A stretch of 64,000 nt of DNA from an uncultured Rhizobiaceae group bacterium (GTDB lineage Bacteria > Pseudomonadota > Alphaproteobacteria > Rhizobiales > Rhizobiaceae), in the NCBI GenBank assembly GCA_937930845.1, contig CALHBJ010000005.1, positions 1 through 64,000 of the forward strand, given 5' to 3'. Of the stretch, positions 24,713 through 30,829 are shown one piece after another. Position 1 is the stretch's first letter; each line of letters opens with the position of its first letter. A model generated the notes under the pieces. It saw nothing but the letters and a program-made list of their open reading frames with translations. It had not been told where the DNA came from and did no database searches. Position numbers and translations under genes: made by a program.

Positions 24713-24974
24713 CGTGGCGACCCTCCGCATCACGAAGTGCCGCGCGCCAGATAACGGCGCGTTGCTCAAATAAATGTTCCAGCACATCGTCGGTGCGCGC
24801 GGCTGCAATCAAATTGTCATAACTGCGCAGCCCAGCCTTATTGTCCGCAGACACACGCAGCCAATGCGACGAACACATGCGGCGGCTGGCAATCAACGTG
24901 GTTTGACAACCGACCACGGGGCAACGGTGCAAATCAGGCAGTGCAGGACGTTTAGGTGAAGCAAGCGGGGTCAT
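24705..24974 (-). CDS. Small phage protein with a Cys/His metal-site pattern
   Basis: An 89-residue protein. CPVVGCQTTLIASRRMCSSHW shows a C-x4-C-x9-C-x2-H pattern, a probable zinc finger. The rest is helical (LIAARTDDVLEHLFEQRAVI). No named family. It overlaps the next gene by eight bases. A divergent gene begins 61 bases upstream on the plus strand. Confidence 0.68.
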   Translation of the reverse strand: MTPLASPKRPALPDLHRCPVVGCQTTLIASRRMCSSHWLRVSADNKAGLRSYDNLIAAARTDDVLEHLFEQRAVIWRAALRDAEGRHDG

Positions 24975-25034
24975 GACAAAGCCCCCGCATGTGATACGCT
25001 CAAAAATCGGCGTAAAAAGTAAGGGATAGCTGTT

Positions 25035-25478
25035 ATGAAATGGAACGAAGTCTGGCTGACATATTGTGCTGATCGGCTAGGCAATCCAACAACAACCGTC
25101 CACAGCGAACCGCTGTCACCAGCGGATGTCCTTTCGCTGCTCTCGGATGCACAAGCGCCCTTTACAGCACGGCATGACGTAATCAGGTCCACACCATTTG
25201 ACGCAGCCTTTGACAGCGAAGCAGACAACGCAATCGCGACCTTAGCCATGACTGACACTTTTGACAGTTGGAATGCTATCAGCCTTGGCGCTTGGCGCAT
25301 CATTGCTGATCGGTATGAATACCTTGTTTCGTTAGTAATGGCGGCTAACATCGCGGGGGTGACAGTCATGACATCACTACCTCGCGGTTTGAAACGTCCC
25401 GAAAAGACAAAGGCAATTCTGATACGGCACTTGTTAGCCGATGCGCGGGCCATCCCTCCCGAATGGCGTCCGCAATAA
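25035..25478 (+). CDS. Lone rightward phage gene, unknown (moron candidate)
   Basis: A 147-residue protein (MKWNEVWLTYCADRLGNPTT...) opposed to the early operon around it. The start has AAGGGA nine bases upstream. The amino-acid make-up is protein-like (Trp, Tyr, Asp and hydrophobic spacing) with helices such as DNAIATLAMTDTFDSWNAIS. No domain is recognised. Its 3' end overlaps the leftward 68-residue gene over 25366-25478. The opposite-strand frame here (to 25453) has low-complexity Ser/Ala content and looks like a shadow. An independently transcribed cargo gene is the simplest reading. Confidence 0.6.
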   Translation: MKWNEVWLTYCADRLGNPTTTVHSEPLSPADVLSLLSDAQAPFTARHDVIRSTPFDAAFDSEADNAIATLAMTDTFDSWNAISLGAWRIIADRYEYLVSLVMAANIAGVTVMTSLPRGLKRPEKTKAILIRHLLADARAIPPEWRPQ

Positions 25479-25572
25479 CGCCCCGAATTGCCAACAATTC
25501 ATCGGTTGGCACGGACTTCACCGCAGCAAACGCAACCCGACATTCATCCGAATAAGCGTCGAAGTAGTCCAT
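25366..25572 (-). CDS. Small phage protein, unknown (overlaps an antisense gene)
   Basis: A 68-residue protein starting MDYFDAYSDECRVAFAAVKS. The ATG is coupled to the previous stop as TGATG, and the protein is helical (TDELLAIRGVIADAIREGWP). Its 3' 113 bases overlap the plus-strand gene ending at 25478. Coupling supports it; lack of a family and the antisense overlap lower confidence. Confidence 0.55.
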   Translation of the reverse strand: MDYFDAYSDECRVAFAAVKSVPTDELLAIRGVIADAIREGWPAHRLTSAVSELPLSFRDVSNREVVMS

Positions 25573-25739
25573 CACACCACCCCCTGATTATCGTTCATCA
25601 GGGCAACGCCGCAGCGCGACGCATCAGCGGCGATCAATTGGGCCACATAATCTGCGACACCACATTGGTTCATTGCGGCCATGGTACGCACCAACACCGC
25701 CGTGTGATCGTACAAGACCAGTTTTTGTTCGATGGTCAT
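25572..25739 (-). CDS. Small phage peptide (55 residues), unknown
   Basis: A short frame starting at an overlapping TAATG with the ParB-like stop and ending in TGATG coupling to the next gene. The peptide MTIEQKLVLYDHTAVLVRTM then AAMNQCGVADYVAQLIAADA looks like a folded helical protein with two cysteines. No family is recognised. Perfect coupling on both sides is the main evidence. Confidence 0.58.
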   Translation of the reverse strand: MTIEQKLVLYDHTAVLVRTMAAMNQCGVADYVAQLIAADASRCGVALMNDNQGVV

Positions 25740-26584
25740 TATGCAGCCTCCAACAGTTCATTGATGGCGGCTTGAAACTTTGACTTCTGCTTGGCGTCCA
25801 AACGACTGAATGCAGCGACCAGCTTGGCAACGGGGTCTGGCGCTTCCGGCGCAACCTTGCCTTCGACTGTGTTGATCAACTCGACCAATGGCGCATCGGG
25901 CTTTTTGCCCCGGCGCTTGGCGACCGTTTTTTGTTTCTTCGGGTCTAGCTTTGCCAGCCGCAACAGCAATGACGAATTATCCGCGTCAGGCGTTCCACGC
26001 ACCGCATCGCGAGCTTCTTCCGACAGACCTTTTGCAAGCGCAACAGCGCGCTCAATAGACCGTTCCGACACACCCATGCGCTCGGCTGTCACGGCAGTGA
26101 ATTTCAAATCGACAACCTTGTCGTTTTGATCGCCTACTTCCCCACCTTCGATCAGATCGACAACTTTGTCGTTCTGATCGGCAAACATTGTGCTTTTACG
26201 GTCACCACCATTCTTGGTTTCGGGGTGTAATTCTTCGTAAACACGCTTGCGTTCAGCCAGCGAAAGCGCCCTATCAAGCGCAGTCAATTCATGCCGCATC
26301 AGATTTTCGTCAATCTCGGCAAGGCGCGCTTCCTCAACGCTCATTTTCCGCGCTTCTGTGCGGATTGTTTCAATCCCCAACTTCTGCAACGCGGCATAGC
26401 GATGTGCGCCATACACAAGCGCGAATTTTTTCTCACCATTGGGCGTGTGGCGCACCAACGCAGGGGTCATTTGCCCGCGCTCGGATACGCCAAGGGCAAT
26501 GAAATCGACATGCGCTTCATCGACCGCGCGAATGCGATCTGAAACGGAAATATCGTCAAGCTTGATCTCGATGATCTCGGTCAT
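25739..26584 (-). CDS. ParB-like nuclease/partition domain protein of the early region
   Basis: A 281-residue protein. The N-terminal ParB domain (about 1-110) has IKLDDISVSDRIRAVDEAHV, then LVYGAHRYAALQKLGIETI (the G-x-HRxxA box) and AEIDENLMRHELTALDRAL. A linker holds two copies of DQNDKVVDL (near 136 and 153), followed by a KorB-like helix-turn-helix (VTAERMGVSERSIERAVALA). ParB-like proteins occur in the early region of some Rhodobacter-type Mu relatives. It may bind CTP and DNA, but a role in partition is unlikely for an integrating phage. Confidence 0.85.
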   Translation of the reverse strand: MTEIIEIKLDDISVSDRIRAVDEAHVDFIALGVSERGQMTPALVRHTPNGEKKFALVYGAHRYAALQKLGIETIRTEARKMSVEEARLAEIDENLMRHELTALDRALSLAERKRVYEELHPETKNGGDRKSTMFADQNDKVVDLIEGGEVGDQNDKVVDLKFTAVTAERMGVSERSIERAVALAKGLSEEARDAVRGTPDADNSSLLLRLAKLDPKKQKTVAKRRGKKPDAPLVELINTVEGKVAPEAPDPVAKLVAAFSRLDAKQKSKFQAAINELLEAA

Positions 26585-26647
26585 GGTTCTCTCGTCCTGA
26601 TTTTTGAAAAAGCGGTGATTGGCGACCGCTAAAAGGGCTGGATCGCG

Positions 26648-26926
26648 TTAGGCCAGTTCTGGCCGCGCATAAGTCCGTGGCGGGCACTTGGTGACACGCC
26701 CTTCGGCAACTGCCTGGGCGATCAATTCAGCATCACTGGCAGCGCTGAATGTGTCCCCGAACTTCCTTCGGATACGCGCCAATTTGGCGAATTTCTTTTT
26801 CCTGGAAAGATACGCCCGCGTGGATGATTGAAACCCGGTACTGGTCACCTTCGCGGTTTGCGCATATTCGCCCTGACTTCGCCGCGCGGACCGCTTGTCG
26901 GCTATTTTCAAATTGTCTCTGTTCAT
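26648..26926 (-). CDS. Small basic phage protein, unknown
   Basis: A 92-residue basic protein starting MNRDNLKIADKRSARRSQGE, with a KKKFAKLARIRRKFGDTFSA segment. GGAGG lies 11 bases upstream of ATG 26926. A longer frame to 27037 runs inside ner and was rejected. No domain is recognised; the high Arg/Lys content suggests nucleic-acid contact. The 63-base gap to the ParB-like gene is free of features. Confidence 0.6.
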   Translation of the reverse strand: MNRDNLKIADKRSARRSQGEYAQTAKVTSTGFQSSTRAYLSRKKKFAKLARIRRKFGDTFSAASDAELIAQAVAEGRVTKCPPRTYARPELA

Positions 26927-26928
26927 GA

Positions 26929-27219
26929 CTACGCAGCCTCCGTTTTTTGGCGTTGCGAAGTCGTGCTGCGCTTGCGATAGTTTTTCGCAGGTTGGGGCGA
27001 AAGCCGAACACCGCCTTTGTCGTAACGTGATGGCCACAATTCATGTGGCTGCTTACCGAGCGCCTTAGCGATGGCGACTTCCCCTGCCTCGTATGGCTCA
27101 TACAGCGCATTACACGCTGTTGCGGTAGGAAGGTTGTTAGCGCGATCAATGGAAGCGAGTGTAATTCGCTTCCTGAACAGAGCGTTTCGGATTTTCGCGG
27201 CTTCATCGCGATTTTTCAT
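26929..27219 (-). CDS. ner: Ner-like early regulator
   Basis: A 96-residue protein with the Ner helix-turn-helix pattern: RKRITLASIDRANNLPTATA, CNALYEPYEAGEVAIAKALG, then QPHELWPSRYD, which closely matches the IWPSRY end of Mu Ner. Ner represses both the repressor gene and the early operon when lytic growth begins. ATG 27219 has AGAAAGG upstream; the longer frame to 27309 crosses the leader terminator and operator and was rejected. It is the first gene of the early operon. Confidence 0.87.
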   Translation of the reverse strand: MKNRDEAAKIRNALFRKRITLASIDRANNLPTATACNALYEPYEAGEVAIAKALGKQPHELWPSRYDKGGVRLSPQPAKNYRKRSTTSQRQKTEAA

Positions 27220-27239
27220 ATCTGGCCTTTCTGCTTTCC

Positions 27240-27271
27240 AAAAAAGAGATGGTTGCAGCCACCTCTTTTTT
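27240..27271 (-). terminator. Intrinsic terminator in the leader of the early operon
   Basis: Two 13-base arms (27240-27252 and 27259-27271) pair with one mismatch around a six-base loop; the outer ends are six A and six T. On the leftward transcript this gives a stable GAGGUGG/CCAUCUC stem followed by UUUUUU, just before the ner ribosome site and after the predicted early start point. It can also be read in the other direction. It may act as an attenuator. Confidence 0.65.
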
Positions 27272-27283
27272 GGGGGTCTCGAT

Positions 27284-27298
27284 TTCGTAGAACTACGA
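27284..27298. promoter_or_regulatory. Putative repressor operator O2
   Basis: TTCGTAG-AA-CTACGA, an inverted repeat with two-base centre. It shares its plan with O1 at 27352-27367 (TTCGTAC-AA-GTACGAA), centre to centre 68 bases away. It lies downstream of the predicted early start point. Confidence 0.6.
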
Positions 27299-27331
27299 CA
27301 AAAAAGCACTATTAGATTTTTTTGTCAACCT

Positions 27332-27360
27332 AATATGACGTTTCCTACACCTTCGTACAA
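27332..27360 (-). promoter_or_regulatory. Putative early promoter Pe (leftward)
   Basis: Minus strand TTGTAC (27360-27355), 17-base spacer, CATATT (27337-27332). The -35 lies inside operator O1, so repressor binding would block it. It would drive ner and the transposition genes. Hexamer matches are partial, so the position is a prediction. Confidence 0.45.
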
Positions 27361-27367
27361 GTACGAA
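27352..27367. promoter_or_regulatory. Putative repressor operator O1
   Basis: A perfect inverted repeat TTCGTAC-AA-GTACGAA between the divergent repressor and ner genes. It has the same plan as O2. In Mu the operator region also works as the transposition enhancer bound by the N-terminus of A, which may apply here. Confidence 0.65.
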
Positions 27368-27412
27368 AGGTCGTATCCTGTTAAACGGCTGTTTAATTTG
27401 ATTTTTTCGACC

Positions 27413-27418
27413 TATTAT
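27413..27418 (+). promoter_or_regulatory. Possible -10 of the repressor promoter
   Basis: TATTAT lies 52 bases before the repressor ATG, with a weak TGTTTA 17 bases upstream. It faces right, away from the operators. The match is modest. Confidence 0.3.
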
Positions 27419-27469
27419 GAAGGTTTTTGATGCTAGACAACCGAGTTGTCAGAAAGTTTTGACTTAACG

Positions 27470-28147
27470 ATGACAAAAAAAAGCACCATAGCGCTAGACA
27501 ATAGCATCACTGGCGGGTTTGTATCGCGCTTAATGGCCTTGAAGGGCGATCGCTCTGAAACTCAATTCGCAAAAGATTGCGATATAGCTTTAGCAACGCT
27601 TAGGAAGTATTTTGATGGCAGCAAGCCAAGCATCGAACAAGCCGCGAAAATATCTCAAAGTAACGGCATTTCGCTAGATTGGCTGATTACTGGAGTAGAT
27701 AAAGAACCGCCAGATTTAAAGTCGGTCTCTATTCCAAAAATACATGCAAAAGCCAGTGCAGGCCGAGGACTTGCACTTGTTGAAGATGAAGGAATATACG
27801 ATCACATGACCCTATCAAGGGATTTTCTGCGACAATACGTACTTAATACTGACGATGTAGCCGCCATTGAAGCTCAAGGCGACAGCATGACCAAGCCGGA
27901 CGGTTCAGGCATTCAGGATGGCGACCTGCTTCTGGTCGACAAAAGTGTGACAGAACACTTTGCTGACAAGATTTATGCCCTTGATATCAATGGTTATTTG
28001 ATGGTCAAACGGGTCAAGCGATTGGTGACCGGCGGGTTCGAAATCATTTCAGACAACCCGGAATATGGAACCGAAAAGGTAGACGAAAAGCAAATGTCAT
28101 CGCTTCGCATCCTGGGCCACGTCTTCTGGCACGGTCACGCAATCTGA
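27470..28147 (+). CDS. Phage repressor c: helix-turn-helix plus S24 (LexA-like) peptidase
   Basis: A 225-residue repressor. The N-terminal helix-turn-helix (about 28-70, SETQFAKDCDIALATLRKYF) is joined to an S24 domain with cleavage-site dipeptide Ala97-Gly98 (KASAGRG), nucleophile Ser139 (QGDSMT) and Lys180 (LMVKRV). All parts needed for RecA-stimulated self-cleavage are present, so induction by the SOS response is likely. ATG 27470 was preferred over the TTG at 27446. It is divergent from the early operon; operators lie in between. Confidence 0.92.
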   Translation: MTKKSTIALDNSITGGFVSRLMALKGDRSETQFAKDCDIALATLRKYFDGSKPSIEQAAKISQSNGISLDWLITGVDKEPPDLKSVSIPKIHAKASAGRGLALVEDEGIYDHMTLSRDFLRQYVLNTDDVAAIEAQGDSMTKPDGSGIQDGDLLLVDKSVTEHFADKIYALDINGYLMVKRVKRLVTGGFEIISDNPEYGTEKVDEKQMSSLRILGHVFWHGHAI

Positions 28148-28396
28148 CCGGTGGCATCCGTCACCAGCAAGCCGCTTTTAAAAGCTCTTATAAGATGCAC
28201 ATGGCCCGCTTATAAACTGAACCGCATTTTGACCGGCAGGCTCTTTGGGCCACTTTCTGTCAATTTCTGGTGTCCCACAATTTTTCGGCCATGCCCGCCC
28301 AAAGCGCCAATTTATCACTAAAAACCAGCCATTTAGGCCATATTCAGGTCAGATGGACGATATTCGGGTAATGTCAATACCTGGTGTCCCCCTGCA
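28148..28396. repeat. Prophage end with transposase-site-like direct repeats
   Basis: Two 19-base direct repeats, TGTCAATTTCTGGTGTCCC (28258-28276) and TGTCAATACCTGGTGTCCC (28372-28390), match at 17 positions and are 114 bases apart. The inner part also holds a GGTGGC-ATCC-GTCACC site (28150-28165) and two CTTATAA units (28187-28193, 28211-28217). The terminal CA at 28395-28396 is the best fit for the element boundary, with GTTGA following as the possible five-base target duplication. Boundary precision is inferred. Confidence 0.6.
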
Positions 28397-28413
28397 GTTG
28401 AAATGGCCGCCGG

Positions 28414-28656
28414 TCAGGCCTCCCGGCCAAGTGTTTTCAGCCGTCGGTGCATCGCAGCAGCACCGCAATGGCCCGCCTCAAGCGCGTAAACATAGGCCTG
28501 GGTAAGTAAAAACGCTTCGGCGTCCACATCCGCTTGTGCTCGCATCAAATCAGCGCCACGACGGTAAAGTTCTGCCAACAGATGCGTGTCGCCCATGGCA
28601 TGGGCCGTGATTATTTCGCGCTCCAAATCCTCCCTTTCACGCGGCTCACGTGCCAT
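28414..28656 (-). CDS. Small host protein downstream of the Rieske oxygenase, unknown
   Basis: An 80-residue, nearly all-helical protein (MAREPREREDLEREIITAHA...), with two helix pairs resembling a TPR-like unit (LLAELYRRGADLMRAQADVD, AEAFLLTQAYVYALEAGHCG). No catalytic motif is seen. It starts nine bases after the Rieske stop and would be co-transcribed with it. Its stop lies 18 bases from the inferred prophage end, so the gene seems intact. Confidence 0.68.
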   Translation of the reverse strand: MAREPREREDLEREIITAHAMGDTHLLAELYRRGADLMRAQADVDAEAFLLTQAYVYALEAGHCGAAAMHRRLKTLGREA

Positions 28657-28665
28657 GGGCTCTGC

Positions 28666-29832
28666 TCATTTCTCAACAGTTTCCGTAGGGTCACGCGACA
28701 TTTGAGTGGCCACCCAATGGTGAAACAACCATGTGGGTTCGTCCATGGCGGGCGAAAACTTGCCCCCGTCAAAATATGCCCCGTGACGGCCCGACTGCAT
28801 GCCTTCCACGACGAAAATATCTTCCTCAAATATTGCTTTCCAAAGTGCCGTGTTCCGACGTCTCAGGTCTGCATAATCTGCACCGGCCATATCTGGTGAG
28901 GCATAATAGATCGCAACCCGTTCGGTCGTGGTATCAATCGAATCCGGCACCAGAATAATCGCATAGCGGTGATCGCGATGGACACCCAACAAAACGTTGG
29001 GAAAGAAGGAAAGATATTCCGCCTGTTTGTCCCACTTTGCGGGCAGGTTGGCAAAATTGCTGAATGACTTCTCCTGCGACAGAGAAGGGTTATAGACCAT
29101 GGTTCCCTGCCCGGAATAACTGCCCATCTCCATGATGTGATAGTGATCTTCCAGCTTGGAATAGGCATTCAGCCCCGGGTGAATCCATGGCAGGTGATAA
29201 CTTTCTGAAAAATTTTCCACCGCCAGTTTCCAGTTGGATTTCACTTTCAAATCAAACTGTGAATCCGGCCCACCAAAATAGCATGGCTGTTCAAAATCCT
29301 GCCACCGCTCAAGCATGGAAGCGGCATAGGTTTCAAACGGTGCTGCATCGCCCGAAATATTTACAAAAACAACATCCTGCCAGATATGGCTTCTGATCTC
29401 GATCAGCCCCAGGTCTTCGCGCACAATATCATCATGGATATTCTGCCCCGGTCCGCCCACATGGGGCGTCGACTTCAGATCACCTTTGAGGTCATAACAC
29501 CATGAATGATAGGGGCAGCGAATGGCCCCTGCGATCCTGGTTGGTTTATCAACAAGGATCATACCCCGGTGGCGGCAGGTGTTTTGAAACACGCGCACAA
29601 TCCCATCCCGGTCTCGAAGCAGAAGAAGCGGCAGTCCCAGAAACTGGAGCGGCGTGGCATCGCCGTTTTCTGGGACATCCTTGGCAAACCCGACAGCCGC
29701 CCAGTTCTTGAAGAACACTTTCTCGCGTTCCAATTCATGGACAGACTGGTCAACATAAAATTCGTTCGGCAGCCCGGTCGCCTGTGAGACAGGTTTCAAA
29801 ACGCCGTTCAACGCCGCAAGATCGATTCCCAT
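28666..29832 (-). CDS. Rieske-type ring-hydroxylating oxygenase, large subunit
   Basis: A 388-residue oxygenase. The Rieske [2Fe-2S] site is Cys86-x-His88 and Cys106-x2-His109 (NTCRHRG and CPYHSW). The mononuclear iron site is in NFSESYHLPWIHP: Glu210, His213 and His218. The layout resembles GbcA/choline-monooxygenase and carnitine-oxygenase-like proteins as much as aromatic dioxygenases, so the substrate is open. A reductase is needed; the ferredoxin/FAD reductase at 34615 is not in the same operon. ATG 29832 has GGAGG eight bases upstream, better than 29862. Confidence 0.88.
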   Translation of the reverse strand: MGIDLAALNGVLKPVSQATGLPNEFYVDQSVHELEREKVFFKNWAAVGFAKDVPENGDATPLQFLGLPLLLLRDRDGIVRVFQNTCRHRGMILVDKPTRIAGAIRCPYHSWCYDLKGDLKSTPHVGGPGQNIHDDIVREDLGLIEIRSHIWQDVVFVNISGDAAPFETYAASMLERWQDFEQPCYFGGPDSQFDLKVKSNWKLAVENFSESYHLPWIHPGLNAYSKLEDHYHIMEMGSYSGQGTMVYNPSLSQEKSFSNFANLPAKWDKQAEYLSFFPNVLLGVHRDHRYAIILVPDSIDTTTERVAIYYASPDMAGADYADLRRRNTALWKAIFEEDIFVVEGMQSGRHGAYFDGGKFSPAMDEPTWLFHHWVATQMSRDPTETVEK

Positions 29833-30058
29833 AAACGCATCCTCCAATGCCAAGACTGACACATCATATCATTCGACCGTCGGACCCAAACAATGAAAAT
29901 TGCGGCAAGGGATGGTTGATTTTGTTTCGTTTGCGACGTGGGCAGGGCCGGTGTGTCAATCCTGACTGCCAGGACCAACTCTTCGCTGCTGGTGAATGGC
30001 AATTCTCCGGGCTGAATTTAGGGACGGATCGGCGCAAGTTCTCGCCAACTGTTCAGTT

Positions 30059-30664
30059 TCACAGAAAAAGTTTCAACTGAGATTTTGGACCAATATCCTT
30101 GTCTTCCCAATGGCGGCGGCACAGCGAGACATAGCTTTCCTCCCCACCAATCGACACCTGTTCCCCTTCATCCAGCACCCGTCCGTCACCGTCCAGCCGC
30201 ACCACCATGGTGGCTTTGCGTCCGCACCAACAGATGGTGCGTATTTCACGCAGACTGTCGGCCAAGGCCAAAAGAGCAGCAGACCCTGGAAAGAGCTTAC
30301 CCTGGAAATCGGTGCGCAGGCCAAAACACATCACCGGAACGCCCAGCCGGTCTGAGACCCGGCACAATTGCCACACCTGCGCTTCGGTTAAAAACTGCGC
30401 CTCATCCACCAGCACACACGAAAGATGCGCGTCTTCATGGACGTTTCGAATTCGATCAAACAGCTCATCATTTTCAGAAAAAGTTTCAGCCGGGGCATCC
30501 AGCCCGATGCGCGATCCGATCTTGCCGACCCCAGCCCGATCGTCCAAAGCCGCCGTCAATAAAAGGGTATGCATACCCCGTTCGCGATAATTATGGGAAG
30601 CCTGAAGCAAGACCGTCGACTTGCCGGCATTCATGGCAGAATAGTTGAAATAGAGTTTTGCCAC
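30059..30664 (-). CDS. tdk: Thymidine kinase
   Basis: A 201-residue type II thymidine kinase. P-loop AMNAGKST is near the N-terminus, LVDEAQFL follows as the Walker B/catalytic segment (Glu), and the C-terminus has the zinc and thymidine lasso part [37 protein letters not shown]. It phosphorylates thymidine in the salvage pathway. The GTG at 30664 matches the usual MAKLYF start of the family; the frame to 30700 was rejected. It stands alone between the Rieske and EAL genes. Confidence 0.96.
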   Translation of the reverse strand: MAKLYFNYSAMNAGKSTVLLQASHNYRERGMHTLLLTAALDDRAGVGKIGSRIGLDAPAETFSENDELFDRIRNVHEDAHLSCVLVDEAQFLTEAQVWQLCRVSDRLGVPVMCFGLRTDFQGKLFPGSAALLALADSLREIRTICWCGRKATMVVRLDGDGRVLDEGEQVSIGGEESYVSLCRRHWEDKDIGPKSQLKLFL

Positions 30665-30784
30665 GCCTGTTCTCGCCGTCCAATCCGGATAACAGCCCAC
30701 CTCTATCCAGATTGTCTGTCAACGCCAATAGGGCCGGTTGACGGTTCACAGACTTTAAACAACACGGTCGTCTATTTACCAATA

Positions 30785-30801
30785 TGCAACCTTTAGTTGC
30801 A
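30785..30801. promoter_or_regulatory. TGCAAC/GTTGCA inverted repeat before the EAL gene
   Basis: TGCAAC-CTTTA-GTTGCA lies about 30-45 bases before the likely ATG. It shares its half-site with repeats before the b561 gene (32731-32748) and the binding-protein operon (38151-38171). Confidence 0.55.
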
Positions 30802-30829
30802 AAAATTCACTAAACACCCACACCGTCAC

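Larger units (their letters stand above)
1..28396 (-). mobile_element. Mu-like transposable prophage, partial (left edge cut)
   Basis: The region carries the Mu-type gene set in Mu order: repressor, ner, transposase A, ATPase B, gam, gemA/gp16, a Mor/C-type activator, endolysin, gp27-gp28-gp29-gpF, protease I, gpT major head, gp35-gp37, then tail genes. It is transcribed leftward apart from the repressor and one small gene. The inferred end at about 28396 reads, on the minus strand inward, TGCAGGGGGACACC, so it starts with the TG expected of Mu-family ends. Two copies of a 19-base direct repeat lie near it, and host genes resume at once. The other end is outside the window. The tail block has P2-type order. 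No broken core gene is seen, so the element may be functional, but completeness cannot be judged. Confidence 0.93.

Noticed and set aside
24971-25453. 160-residue minus-strand frame under the 147-residue plus-strand gene
   Set aside because: It is rich in Ser, Ala and Arg with no plausible fold, breaks the tight coupling pattern of the operon and has no good ribosome site.
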